From Flavobacteriaceae bacterium PS02293 (GTDB lineage Bacteria > Bacteroidota > Bacteroidia > Flavobacteriales > Weeksellaceae), in contig JASCOV010000011.1 of NCBI GenBank assembly GCA_029960045.1, positions 1-64,000 of the forward strand: a stretch of 64,000 nucleotides of DNA. Reading direction: 5' to 3'. Positions 41,128-50,269 of this stretch are shown here, piece by piece. How positions within the stretch are numbered: position 1 is the stretch's first letter; the number at the start of each line of letters is the position of its first letter. The position numbers and the translations under genes are program-made. The notes under the pieces were generated by a model. That model did no database searches. It was not told the DNA's origin and was given only the letters and a program-made list of their open reading frames with translations.

Positions 41128-41625
41128 TTATTTACCTGTTCTTACAAAATTATAACGGATATCCATTGGAGAACCCCCTGCATTAACAGACTGAACTAAT
41201 GTAAAAGTATCAGCAGTAGGGCTTTCCAAAATCAATTGATAACCTGCGGAAACTTTTTTAGCTTTCTCGCCTTCGCCTACTTTTTTGATAGAAACGACAC
41301 CTGTTTTATCTACACTAAATGTAATTGCCTGAACTTTTGCAGGACAGCCATTTTCACCGTGCAAAGTATAACTTCCAGTGTAATTATTTGGTACAAAAGT
41401 CCAAGAACTTCCGACAAAGCAGTTGATACTTGCGCCTTCGTCAAAAGGTTTCACACTGAATTCTTTGTTGTAATCTACATTCGTGATATCCCATTGACCT
41501 TTCAATTTCATCACTTCTGATCTCAATGTCTGAGCCTGACCAGCAGATACTCCCGTTTTGTTAGAGGAACAAGAAGCTGCAATTAAAGAAATGCTAACAA
41601 GTCCTAAAAAAAGTGTTTTTTTCAT
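41128..41625 (-). CDS. lipocalin-family lipoprotein
   Basis: 165 residues with a lipobox at Cys19 (IAASC). A beta-rich domain from about 40 to 165 (LKGQWDITNVDYN, GSSWTFVPNNYTGSYTL, GYQLILESPTADTFTLVQ) fits small Bacteroidota lipocalin-like proteins of unknown ligand. It lies 23 bp before the OmpA-family lipoprotein, so both envelope proteins may be cotranscribed. Confidence 0.82.
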   Translation of the reverse strand: MKKTLFLGLVSISLIAASCSSNKTGVSAGQAQTLRSEVMKLKGQWDITNVDYNKEFSVKPFDEGASINCFVGSSWTFVPNNYTGSYTLHGENGCPAKVQAITFSVDKTGVVSIKKVGEGEKAKKVSAGYQLILESPTADTFTLVQSVNAGGSPMDIRYNFVRTGK

Positions 41626-41680
41626 AGTTTTAAAATTAATACTAAGTTATAACAAAAAATTGTGCCAAAGGATAAAAAAC

Positions 41681-41709
41681 AAAAAATCTGAGAAATTCTC
41701 AGATTTTTT
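41681..41709 (-). terminator. terminator of the subtilisin gene
   Basis: AAAAAATCTGAGAA and TTCTCAGATTTTTT form a perfect 14-bp palindrome around one base. The T-run follows on the minus strand. It lies 25 bp past the protease stop. Confidence 0.85.
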
Positions 41710-41733
41710 GTTTTTGCTGTAAATATCTAATAA

Positions 41734-43422
41734 TTAAAGCTTAGACTTATCAATTGCTTTATGCGTTTTTTCTTTTTTAACAGATTTTTTCACAGCTTTA
41801 GCAGATGAATTTGCTCTGTAAAAATTACTGTAAGCATATTCTGCAGCCTTAGCAACATCTATCACACCTGCAGATCTTGATAAATTATCAAAACCATTTG
41901 TAGCATTAGCATTTGATGTTTTAACTAAAGATTCGATGATTTGCTCTGGTTTCAAGTTTGGCATATAAGCCAGCAAAATTGCAGCAGAACCAGCCACTAC
42001 AGGAGAAGCCATAGATGTCCCCTGAAGATATTCATATTTACCATCCGGAACTGTAGAATAAATCTCAGATCCTGGTGCAAAAACATCTACCATTTTTTTA
42101 TCATAATTAGAGAAACTTGATTTCAAAGCAGTAGCATCATTGGTATTTGATCCAACGACAATCATATTATTGATAAATGGTTTTTCGTCTGATTGAGATT
42201 TGAAATTAGTTGGAAAATACTGATGTTCAGCAATATCTTCGTTTTCATTTCCTGCCGCTTTTACCAAAAGGACACCTTTACTTTCAGCATATTTGAAAGC
42301 ATCCCAAACTACATTTTTACCTGGAGAAACCGGTTTTCCGAAACTCATATTAAGGATTTTCGCACCGTTGTCAACTGCATAACGAACAGCATTTGCTACG
42401 TCTTTATCTCTTTCGTCTCCGTCTGGAACAGCTCTTACAGTCATAATTTTTGCAACTCTGGAAGCAACACCATATTGATTCTCAGAACCATTTGCTAAAC
42501 CTGCAATAATTCCGGCAACGTGAGTTCCGTGTTTTGCATCCGGACCTTCATAATGATTGTTTCCGTAGCTTTTCTCAGAATAATCATCGTAATTATCTCC
42601 AACAATTTCTTTTCTTGGATCAAAATCCAGATTGAAACCTTTTTCCGCTTGCGGCGTGAAATAATCCAAAGCTTCTTTCATCTGGCTTTTCAAATAAGTT
42701 TCAACTTCTGTAGCTGGTTTTCCGGCAATTTGTGGATCGTTTGACATTTGGGAAAGAACTTGCATTGCCATCGCTTCCTGTTGGTTGGAAGGTTTGATAC
42801 CTGCTAAAGTTTCTTTTGTTAAATTTTTTCCGTTCAACAATTTCACCATATCAGGAATTGCGTTGTTGATCATCGTATAAAGCTGAAGACTTTGTTTTGC
42901 TTCTTCACCTTTTTTGGTAAAGACATCTTTAGCTTTCATATACATTGCAAAATCTTCCGGATATTTGGTTTGATTTTCCTTATTTTTTGCAGAATCGTCG
43001 CCTTCGAAAAGTGGTTTGTATTTTTTCACGACTCTGGTAACTTCCATATTATCAACATCGATATCACCATTTTTACCGCCCAAGAAATTCCAGCCGTAAA
43101 CATCATCGATATATCCGTTTCCGTCATCATCTTTTCCATTGTTTGGTATTTCGTTTGGATTTTTCCACATATTTTTTACCAATCCCGGATGATCTACCTC
43201 TACACCACTATCCAAAACACCAACTACAACCGTTTTAGGTTTAAGACCTTTTGATTCTAAGAATTTGTAGGCATTTTCAGTATTTACACCATAAACTTTT
43301 GTGGTAGCATAATCTTTATGATACCAATTTTTCAGGTCTTTATCATTTTCTGGAGCAGCTGTCTGTGCAGCCACTGTTGCAACTCCGGCATAAAAAGCTG
43401 CCGCTATCAATAAATGTTTCAT
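41734..43422 (-). CDS. secreted S8 (subtilisin) serine protease
   Basis: 562 residues with a signal peptide (1-19, ending TVAAQ). The catalytic triad is Asp71 (VGVLDSGVEVDHPG), His298 (HGTHVAGII) and Ser470 (GTSMASPV). About 150 mainly helical residues are inserted between Asp and His (about 125-285), including a stretch rich in Lys and Gln; subtilisins typically need only about 35. It ends in a Lys-rich tail (about 535-562) and has no recognisable sorting domain. Probably a periplasmic or surface protease. Confidence 0.93.
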   Translation of the reverse strand: MKHLLIAAAFYAGVATVAAQTAAPENDKDLKNWYHKDYATTKVYGVNTENAYKFLESKGLKPKTVVVGVLDSGVEVDHPGLVKNMWKNPNEIPNNGKDDDGNGYIDDVYGWNFLGGKNGDIDVDNMEVTRVVKKYKPLFEGDDSAKNKENQTKYPEDFAMYMKAKDVFTKKGEEAKQSLQLYTMINNAIPDMVKLLNGKNLTKETLAGIKPSNQQEAMAMQVLSQMSNDPQIAGKPATEVETYLKSQMKEALDYFTPQAEKGFNLDFDPRKEIVGDNYDDYSEKSYGNNHYEGPDAKHGTHVAGIIAGLANGSENQYGVASRVAKIMTVRAVPDGDERDKDVANAVRYAVDNGAKILNMSFGKPVSPGKNVVWDAFKYAESKGVLLVKAAGNENEDIAEHQYFPTNFKSQSDEKPFINNMIVVGSNTNDATALKSSFSNYDKKMVDVFAPGSEIYSTVPDGKYEYLQGTSMASPVVAGSAAILLAYMPNLKPEQIIESLVKTSNANATNGFDNLSRSAGVIDVAKAAEYAYSNFYRANSSAKAVKKSVKKEKTHKAIDKSKL

Positions 43423-43484
43423 ATTAAATAATTATTTGTTTCAAATAAAATAGAATTACTACCCATAAATAGTTATTGCTAAAA

Positions 43485-44102
43485 TTACTTGATTTTAATA
43501 TTTTTTATATAGGTCAAACTTTCTGGTCCAATGTTACAAATCAGATCTAAAATTGACAAATCTTTCAAAAAGCCATTCTTGTCTGAAAAGCTTTGATAAT
43601 ATTCTGGGAATTCTGTTTCGGATTCTGATTTGGCTGAGAATTCTTCTCTATAATTTACAGATTCCGGAGTTTTGAAATATTCTTCTGTTAAAATAAAATC
43701 CTTTTCAGTTTTAAGAATATTAAGAATCACTTTCAAAGCTTTGAGGTTGAATTCTAATAAAGAATCAATTTTTTCTTCGAAAATAGTTTTCAGTTTATCT
43801 TCGTAATATTCAAAGTATGGTGTACTTTGATAGGCTGTTTTGATGGATTTCCAGTGGAGTTTTTGCCAATCTTCCACAAAAGAAATCGTGGTGTCTTTGA
43901 ATTCTCTTTTTCCAGTATGTTTGATTGGAATGATTAGTGGCAATTTTCCGTTGGCACCATAAATAACTGTACGGTTTCTATAAGTCTGTTTTGGGAAATT
44001 TTCGAATTGCTCAAATGTAATTTCATTCTCTGAATCCAGAAAAACTGAGAACCACGAAATCGGCGGTAAATAAAATATGGGTAAAAGAATCTTGTTATTC
44101 AT
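43485..44102 (-). CDS. WbqC-family protein
   Basis: 205 residues. The N-terminus (ILLPIFYLPPISWF) and the blocks YRNRTVIYGANGKLPLIIPI, FVEDWQKLHWKSIKTAYQSTPYFEYYED are those of WbqC-like proteins. The family occurs in O-antigen loci, but its job is uncertain. In flavobacteria it often sits beside lepB and dapB, as here, which suggests a conserved core neighbourhood. Confidence 0.88.
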   Translation of the reverse strand: MNNKILLPIFYLPPISWFSVFLDSENEITFEQFENFPKQTYRNRTVIYGANGKLPLIIPIKHTGKREFKDTTISFVEDWQKLHWKSIKTAYQSTPYFEYYEDKLKTIFEEKIDSLLEFNLKALKVILNILKTEKDFILTEEYFKTPESVNYREEFSAKSESETEFPEYYQSFSDKNGFLKDLSILDLICNIGPESLTYIKNIKIK

Positions 44103-44174
44103 ATTTGTTTAAACTAAAAAAACTTTGTTGAAGCTCTGAAACCTCAACAAAGTGTTGTATTTTTATTTGGAAGA

Positions 44175-44290
44175 CAAATCCCCTAGCCCCGATAGAAACG
44201 GCATCCTTTTTTTGCTTTTGTCCATCGGCTACGCTCAGGAACCAATATTGAAAGCAAAAAAAGATATAGTGGATAGCGGGATTTAGCTCC
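44175..44290. repeat. REP-like intergenic palindromic element
   Basis: A symmetric block between lepB and WbqC. AAATCCC (44176-44182) pairs with GGGATTT (about 44278-44284), then CTTTTTTTGCTTT (about 44207-44219) pairs with AAAGCAAAAAAAG (about 44251-44263). The flanks CCCGATAGAAACGGCATCC and GATATAGTGGATAGCGGG are phrases I recall from dispersed flavobacterial intergenic repeats. The window has only one copy, so dispersion cannot be shown here. Confidence 0.5.
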
Positions 44291-44296
44291 TAATTA

Positions 44297-45931
44297 TTAA
44301 TCTTCTTCTTTTTTCTTTTTGAACAGATTTGCGAAGAAATCCCATCCAAAGAATAATACCAAAATCAAAACAGCTACCCACCAATATGATGTTTTGTTAG
44401 CTTCGCCTGTGTTGGTTACTTTGAACATTCTGTCCCAACGGATTTTCTTGCCCGGCGCTTGATAAGTAGAATTAGCATCTGAGAATAAGCCTTCTACACT
44501 CAACCAAGTGAACATCGGTCTTCCTACGATATTTTCTTCCGGAACTACACCAAAGAATCTCGCATCCAAAGATGCATCTCGGTTGTCCCCTATCATCATA
44601 TAGTAATTTTGCTTGATTGTATATTGATTGGTTTCTTGACCATTAACGTAGATTTTTCCGCCTTTGTTTTCAAGCTTATTGTGCTCGTACTCGGAAATAA
44701 TCCATTTGTACATTGGAAGTGTTTCCTGATCCAATTTTACAACGTCTCCTTTTTTAGGAATTCTAAGCGGTCCGTACCAATCCTGATTCCAAGGTTTGTT
44801 AACTGGATAAATAGAATTGGTTGTGTCAATATTTTTTGTGTAAGCTGTTTTGTCAGCATTCAATTTGAATCTAACAGCGCCTTCTCCTTTTTCTTCTATC
44901 ATTTCCTTCATCTCAATGACTTGAGGAAGTGCTTTGATATCTTTGGCTGTCTGATCTGTCAAACCTTGGAAAGCATAAACAAATCCTTCATTGGTTTGAT
45001 TTTCCTGAACAGGAAGGAAACCGTATGCTTTATATAACTGTGGAATATCTAACTGTGAACCAGTCTTCACCAAATAACCGTGTTGCTGCTGCTCATCTCC
45101 AAGGATTTTTTCTGGTGCGTTATTTACAAATAATCTACCAGCACGGAATTCGATGACATCTCCAGGAGTTCCAACACATCTTTTTACGTAAGGATCTTTT
45201 CTGTCGATTGCCGTGTGAACAGAATCCTGAGGATAATTGAAAACTACGATATCATATCTCTTAATCTCGTCATAACCAGGGATTCTTAAATATGGTAATT
45301 TAACTGCATCTACATAAGATTTCGGGTCGTCTTTCGGGTTTCCTTTTTGTCCTGTATCGAAAATTGTTCCTTGTAAAAATGGCAATGCAACTGGTCTCAT
45401 TGGCATTCTGTAACCATAAGCCCATTTGTTTACGAAAAGAAAATCTCCTACAAGAAGTGTTCTTTCCATAGATCCAGTAGGAATTCCAAAAGGTTGCGTG
45501 ATAAAAGCGTGAATGATGGTTGCAAAAACAATAGCAAAAGTTACAGAGCCTAAGAATGTCTCTTTCTTTTTACCTTCTTCTTCCTCTTCTTCGGTTTCGA
45601 TTTGTGGATCTTTACTGTAGTTTACGGTCGCCATAAAGATGAACGGCAAAATCACTGTCAACAATCCATTTACAAATCCTCTTTTTCCAAATTTTTTCAT
45701 TAAGAAAACGTGGAAAGCGGACATCATTATCGGACCAACGATTGGCAGATAGGATAAAATCGCCCACCATTTTGAATGTTCTGTTTCTTTCAGAATAATG
45801 AAATAATTATAAAACGGAACGAAAGAAAGTAATGGATTATAACCCATTTTCTTAAATAACTTCCACGTTGTAAGCCCCATCAATACACTGATGATGAGAA
45901 CATAAATGGTATAAGTAATGATGTAATTCAT
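44297..45931 (-). CDS. lepB: signal peptidase I (long flavobacterial form)
   Basis: 544 residues against 250-320 for many bacteria. An N-terminal membrane block of about 100 residues (three helices, DUF5684-like) precedes an acidic linker, then the peptidase. Catalytic Ser154 lies in PTGSMERTLL and Lys250 in VKRCVGTPGD; the C-terminal box is MIGDNRDASLDARFFGVV. A large insertion (about 262-400) separates the motifs, and a further membrane segment closes the chain. It cleaves leaders of exported proteins. Confidence 0.94.
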   Translation of the reverse strand: MNYIITYTIYVLIISVLMGLTTWKLFKKMGYNPLLSFVPFYNYFIILKETEHSKWWAILSYLPIVGPIMMSAFHVFLMKKFGKRGFVNGLLTVILPFIFMATVNYSKDPQIETEEEEEEGKKKETFLGSVTFAIVFATIIHAFITQPFGIPTGSMERTLLVGDFLFVNKWAYGYRMPMRPVALPFLQGTIFDTGQKGNPKDDPKSYVDAVKLPYLRIPGYDEIKRYDIVVFNYPQDSVHTAIDRKDPYVKRCVGTPGDVIEFRAGRLFVNNAPEKILGDEQQQHGYLVKTGSQLDIPQLYKAYGFLPVQENQTNEGFVYAFQGLTDQTAKDIKALPQVIEMKEMIEEKGEGAVRFKLNADKTAYTKNIDTTNSIYPVNKPWNQDWYGPLRIPKKGDVVKLDQETLPMYKWIISEYEHNKLENKGGKIYVNGQETNQYTIKQNYYMMIGDNRDASLDARFFGVVPEENIVGRPMFTWLSVEGLFSDANSTYQAPGKKIRWDRMFKVTNTGEANKTSYWWVAVLILVLFFGWDFFANLFKKKKEED

Positions 45932-46013
45932 ATTTTGGCTTTTGGCAATCGGCTAAGCGCTTTTTGCTGATTTTTTATAATTAGTTTTTGATGTGTTGTT
46001 TTTGTTACAGAAT

Positions 46014-46712
46014 TTATAAGCCTAATACATCTTTCATTGCAAAAACACCTTTTTTATCAACAATCCATTCTGCTGCAACTACTGCTCCCAAAGCAAATCC
46101 GTTTCTATTGTAAGCGGTATGTTTTATTTCAATTTCGTCCACTTCTGATCTGTAGAAAACGCTGTGAGTTCCAGGAACTTCATCTTCGCGGATTGCAAAA
46201 ATGCCTAATTCTTTGCTTTTTGTTTCGTCCAATTTCCAAGCTTCGAAGCTTGAATTTGAAATGATTCCTTCTGCCAAAGAAATAGCTGTTCCACTTGGTG
46301 CATCTAACTTATGAATGTGATGAATCTCTTCTAACTGGCAATTGTACTCAGAAAATTTGTTCATCATCTTAGCAAGATTCTCGTTGAGTGCAAAGAAAAG
46401 ATTGACGCCTAAGCTGAAATTAGATCCGTATAAAAATGCTGTATTATTTTCCAGAGCAATTTTTTCGATCTCAGGTTTTTTATCCAACCAACCTGTGGTC
46501 CCGCAGATCACAGGAATTTTATTTTCCAGACAAGTTTTTATATTTTCAAAAGCGACTTCAGGATTTGAAAATTCTATGACAACATCGGGATTATTCAGGT
46601 TTTCAAGGGTTGGTGTTTCTCGTAATCTTGCTACGATTTCGTGGCCACGATTCTGAGAAATCTCGTCGATGATTTTCCCCATTTTTCCGTAACCTACCAA
46701 TGCTATTTTCAT
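46014..46712 (-). CDS. dapB: 4-hydroxy-tetrahydrodipicolinate reductase
   Basis: 232 residues. The NAD(P) loop is ALVGYGKMGKII (3-14), and the catalytic block HHIHKLDAPSGTAISLAEG holds the conserved His and Lys. It performs the second step of lysine/diaminopimelate synthesis. It precedes lepB by 82 bp and follows the DUF5683 gene by 36 bp. The arrangement ParA-ParB-DUF5683-DapB-LepB is recalled from other flavobacteria. Confidence 0.95.
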   Translation of the reverse strand: MKIALVGYGKMGKIIDEISQNRGHEIVARLRETPTLENLNNPDVVIEFSNPEVAFENIKTCLENKIPVICGTTGWLDKKPEIEKIALENNTAFLYGSNFSLGVNLFFALNENLAKMMNKFSEYNCQLEEIHHIHKLDAPSGTAISLAEGIISNSSFEAWKLDETKSKELGIFAIREDEVPGTHSVFYRSEVDEIEIKHTAYNRNGFALGAVVAAEWIVDKKGVFAMKDVLGL

Positions 46713-46748
46713 TTTTCTAATTTTTTTAAAGGGAAAATATGATTTATT

Positions 46749-47378
46749 TTAAAATCTAAAGCTCAAACTCAAACCAGTTTTTGCATAAGAATTCCCTGAT
46801 TGATCGTTGATGATTGTTGGTGTTATTGCAAGATCAGGATCGTGACGGCCTTCATATAGATGGGCATCTACAACAGCATCAACAATATTAAGTATATAAA
46901 TTAAAGCTGCAATTCCAATAGCGTAATCGCGTTGTCTTTTGAAACGATCTTGTGCATTTCCCAAAACAGTTTTGGTTGCATAGGGTTTATCAGAAAACTC
47001 GTGAGGAAGACCATTAAGCTCTGCAACAAAAGCACTCCTGTATCTTTCATACTGCTTTTGATTCCAAATCGCAATTCCTACTCCTGTTCCAACAGCGCCC
47101 AAAACCAAAGGAACTTTCCAATATTTTTTATTATAAAACTGTCCTAATCCTGGCAAAACAGCAGAATATAAACCCGCTTTCGCAGGACTTAATTTTGTAA
47201 TTTTTGCAGGTGCATTTTTTTGATCTATATCTCCTAATATCTGAGATTCAGAAAAGGGTTTTGCAGCAGGAATACTATCTTTTGGATGATTTTCTACACG
47301 AATCGTATCATTTGGATTGACTTGTGAAAAAGCAAAACAAAAAGCAAGAATCAAAAAAACTGAAAGTAATTTCTTCAT
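46749..47378 (-). CDS. DUF5683-domain protein
   Basis: 209 residues. A signal peptide (1-18, ending CFAFSQ) is followed by a linker and the DUF5683 block: SPAKAGLYSAVLPGLGQFYNKKYWKVPLVLGAVGTG (about 63-98), then YAIGIAALIYILNIVDAVVDAHL (about 151-173). These hydrophobic segments indicate an integral membrane protein. It directly abuts the ParB stop. Function unknown. Confidence 0.85.
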   Translation of the reverse strand: MKKLLSVFLILAFCFAFSQVNPNDTIRVENHPKDSIPAAKPFSESQILGDIDQKNAPAKITKLSPAKAGLYSAVLPGLGQFYNKKYWKVPLVLGAVGTGVGIAIWNQKQYERYRSAFVAELNGLPHEFSDKPYATKTVLGNAQDRFKRQRDYAIGIAALIYILNIVDAVVDAHLYEGRHDPDLAITPTIINDQSGNSYAKTGLSLSFRF

Positions 47379-48269
47379 TTATCTAATGTGTGCAAGAATG
47401 CTTTCCAGCTCTTCTTCATTTTTAAAATCGAGAACAATTTTCCCTTTTTTCCCGTTTGCTGAAGTTTTGATTTCAACATTCACATTCAAAATATCTGACA
47501 AACTTTTCTGAGCTTTTTTGAAATGATTGGGAACAATGGATTGTTTCACAACTTTCTCTGTATCCTGAGAGTTTTTCATCAGACCAGCTAATTGCTCAGC
47601 TTGTCTTACGTTTAATTGATCTTTGATAATTCTGTCAAAAAGAATTTGACGTTTCTCCTCAGAATCCAATCCCATCACAGCACGACCGTGACCAGCAGAG
47701 ATTTGTCCGCTTCTGATTCCGTTCTGAATATCTGGAGACAATTTCAAAAGACGAACACTATTTGTAATCGTACTTCTTTCTTTTCCAACTCTTTGGCTAA
47801 GATTTTCCTGAGTCATTCCAACCTCGTCCAACAATCTTTGATAAGTCAAAGCAACTTCAATTGGGTCAAGATCTTCTCTTTGGATATTTTCTACCAAAGC
47901 CATTTCCAGCAATTCCTGATCGTTTACCAATCGAATGTAAGCCGGAATAGTTTCCAGACCAGCTATTTTGGAAGCACGGTAACGTCTTTCCCCAGAAATA
48001 ATTTCGAATTTTTCGCCGTCTTTTCTAAGTGTTATTGGCTGAATAATACCTAAGCTTTTGATAGATTCGGCAAGATCATTCAGTGCTTTTTCGTCGAAAT
48101 AAGTTCTTGGCTGATTGGCGTTTGGATAAATATCTTCGATAGAAATTTCTACAATATTTCCTACCAAATTTTTTGCACCTTCATCCGAAGCTGAGTTGAT
48201 ATTGGTCTTGCTTTCGGCATTCAAAATTGCGCCGAGACCGCGACCCATTGCTCTTGTTTTGTCTTTCAT
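47379..48269 (-). CDS. parB: chromosome-partitioning protein ParB
   Basis: 296 residues. The CTP/ParB N-terminal domain has PNANQPRTYFDEKALNDL (about 50-67) and GERRYRASKIAGL (about 95-107). The DNA-binding helices follow (LSQRVGKERSTITNSVRLLKL, about 160-180), and a dimerisation domain closes the chain. It binds parS sites near the replication origin and works with ParA immediately upstream. No parS-like 16-mer was identified. Confidence 0.95.
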   Translation of the reverse strand: MKDKTRAMGRGLGAILNAESKTNINSASDEGAKNLVGNIVEISIEDIYPNANQPRTYFDEKALNDLAESIKSLGIIQPITLRKDGEKFEIISGERRYRASKIAGLETIPAYIRLVNDQELLEMALVENIQREDLDPIEVALTYQRLLDEVGMTQENLSQRVGKERSTITNSVRLLKLSPDIQNGIRSGQISAGHGRAVMGLDSEEKRQILFDRIIKDQLNVRQAEQLAGLMKNSQDTEKVVKQSIVPNHFKKAQKSLSDILNVNVEIKTSANGKKGKIVLDFKNEEELESILAHIR

Positions 48270-48307
48270 TTTATACTAATCGCTAATTGCTAACGGCAAA
48301 AGCTTTT

Positions 48308-49081
48308 TTAATTTTTAATTAATTTTTCGTTTCTCAGCAAAACTTCTTCTGCTAGTTGAATGTATTGGATTGCACCTTTACTTTCCGCATCATAGCTTAG
48401 GATACTTTCTCCGAAACTTGGCGCTTCGCTCAATCTTACGTTTCTGCTGATAATTGTTTCGAAAACCATTTCCGGGAAATGAGAATTAACCTCTTCTACA
48501 ACTTGGTTTGATAATCTCAAACGGCTGTCATACATTGTCAAAAGCAAACCTTCGATATCCAAATCCGGATTGTGAATTTTCTGTACATTCTTGATGGTGT
48601 TCAATAATTTACCCAAACCTTCCAAAGCGAAATATTCACATTGGATTGGGATAATTACAGAATCTGCGGCAGTCAAAGCATTAATAGTAATCAAACCTAA
48701 ACTTGGTGCACAATCGATGATGATATAATCGTACTGATCTTTGATAGATTTCAAAGCTTCGCGCATCATATATTCTCGGTTTTCACGATCTACCAATTCT
48801 ATTTCTGCTGCGACCAAATCAATGTGAGACGGAATAATGTCTACGTTTGGCGAAGTTGTCGGTAAGATACATTTCGATGCTTCTGCGCTGTGTTCCAACA
48901 AATGATAGGTAGAAAAATTGATTTCTTCAACACCTAAACCAGAACTTGCATTCGCCTGCGGATCTGCATCTATCAAGAGAATTCTCTTTTCCAACACACC
49001 CAAAGCTGAAGCTAGATTAACGGCAGTCGTAGTTTTTCCAACGCCACCTTTCTGATTTGCAACACCTATAATTTTTGCCAT
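48308..49081 (-). CDS. parA: chromosome-partitioning ATPase ParA
   Basis: Start at 49081 (MAKIIGVANQKGGVGKTTT) chosen over 49102 because it fits the family's N-terminus. About 257 residues. The deviant Walker A KGGVGKTTT is at about 11-19, ILLIDADPQANAS gives the A' box, and YIIIDCAPSLGLIT (about 117-130) Walker B. It forms a DNA-bound gradient that moves ParB-parS. Together with ParB it suggests that the origin region may be nearby. Confidence 0.95.
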   Translation of the reverse strand: MAKIIGVANQKGGVGKTTTAVNLASALGVLEKRILLIDADPQANASSGLGVEEINFSTYHLLEHSAEASKCILPTTSPNVDIIPSHIDLVAAEIELVDRENREYMMREALKSIKDQYDYIIIDCAPSLGLITINALTAADSVIIPIQCEYFALEGLGKLLNTIKNVQKIHNPDLDIEGLLLTMYDSRLRLSNQVVEEVNSHFPEMVFETIISRNVRLSEAPSFGESILSYDAESKGAIQYIQLAEEVLLRNEKLIKN

Positions 49082-49188
49082 AAACATTAATTTAATCCTC
49101 AAAAATACGATTTTTTACTACTTGGAAAGTTTTGAAAAACCTGCAAAGCCGTTAAAGTATTGTTAATTAAACGATTGGCTTAAAAAAA

Positions 49189-49223
49189 AATTATCCACAT
49201 TTCCTTTCAAAATGTGGATAATT
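49189..49223 (-). terminator. terminator of the TonB-like gene
   Basis: AATTATCCACATT (49189-49201) and AATGTGGATAATT (49211-49223) form a perfect 13-bp stem over a 9-base loop, followed on the minus strand by nine Ts. It lies 46 bp past the tonB-like stop. TTATCCACA also matches the DnaA box, see findings. Confidence 0.85.
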
Positions 49224-49268
49224 ATAAAAAACTACAAGTCTAATATTTACATAGTCTTGATTTTCAGA

Positions 49269-50093
49269 CTATTCAATTTTCATGGAAATCGGCATTCTGA
49301 AAGAAGATCTTACAGCTTTACCTTTTAATTGTGCAGGCGTCCATTTTGTTTTTATAGACTTCACGGCTCTTTCTGCTTCGGAATTAAATTCAGCATTAGA
49401 ACCATTGATTTTCAAATTGGAAATACTTCCATCTCTTTCTACTACGAATGTGATTACTGCTGAAATCATTCCTGATGTATCCATTGATTCGGTATCAAAA
49501 CTTTGCGCTACTTTTTGACGAAAAGCATTGATTCCACCTTTGAAATCAGCAGCTTCATCCACACTTGTTGGGTCTAAAATTTTATTTGGATCTTCAACTT
49601 TTGCTGGCGCGGTGTAAACAATAGCTGGTGGACCTGTGGATACAACTGGTGGAACATAAGGAATTGTAGTTTCAGTCCCTCCTTTAGTTTCAGTGCCAAT
49701 AGCGGCTCCTTTTATATCATCGACAGTTGGAATTGAAGTATCTTTTTTGATTTCTCTTACAGGTGTGACTTCAGGATTTACAACTGTTTTGGTATTAGGC
49801 GGAACAACAGCTGCTGGCGTAGGTTTTACGATTTCAGGATTTAAATCTACAGGATCTAAATCATACGGTCCATAATCAATTGGCTTTTCTATAATTGCAT
49901 CTGGCGAAAATGCAGAAACAATCAACGGAATCACTGCTACTGAAGCGAAGAAAGCAACACCTACGAATAGTGCTTTTGTAAGATCATTAGAATACTCATT
50001 TCTAAGAGCGTAAGCACCATAAGCTTTATTTCTGTTGGAGAATACGATTTCGTCCAAATTGTCTTTTCCGAATAGAGTCGATAGATTTTTCAT
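49269..50093 (-). CDS. TonB-like energy transducer
   Basis: 274 residues. The cytoplasmic N-terminus KDNLDEIVFSNRNKAYGAYALR is typical of Bacteroidota TonB proteins, followed by one membrane span (about 40-62), a Pro/Val/Thr-rich periplasmic stretch (about 75-170) and a TonB C-terminal domain (about 195-274: VTFVVERDGSISNLKI). It passes proton-motive energy to outer-membrane receptors. Monocistronic with a clear terminator. Confidence 0.92.
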   Translation of the reverse strand: MKNLSTLFGKDNLDEIVFSNRNKAYGAYALRNEYSNDLTKALFVGVAFFASVAVIPLIVSAFSPDAIIEKPIDYGPYDLDPVDLNPEIVKPTPAAVVPPNTKTVVNPEVTPVREIKKDTSIPTVDDIKGAAIGTETKGGTETTIPYVPPVVSTGPPAIVYTAPAKVEDPNKILDPTSVDEAADFKGGINAFRQKVAQSFDTESMDTSGMISAVITFVVERDGSISNLKINGSNAEFNSEAERAVKSIKTKWTPAQLKGKAVRSSFRMPISMKIE

Positions 50094-50269
50094 AACTGAT
50101 AAATAATTTTAAATTAAACGATTAATAACATTTTGTGAAAATGTTTAAAAATCACATCAAACAACATTCCATTTTTAGATTAATTATCAAATAAATTATG
50201 ATTAACATAGATATTTTATAAAATAACAGGTTTGAAAATTGTAAATGTTAAAAATTCATGTAATTTAAT

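Noticed and set aside
45932..46013. Possible terminator between dapB and lepB
   Set aside because: Pairing around AATCGGCTAAGC and GCTTTTTGCTGATT is imperfect and the T-run is offset, so it was left out of the feature list.
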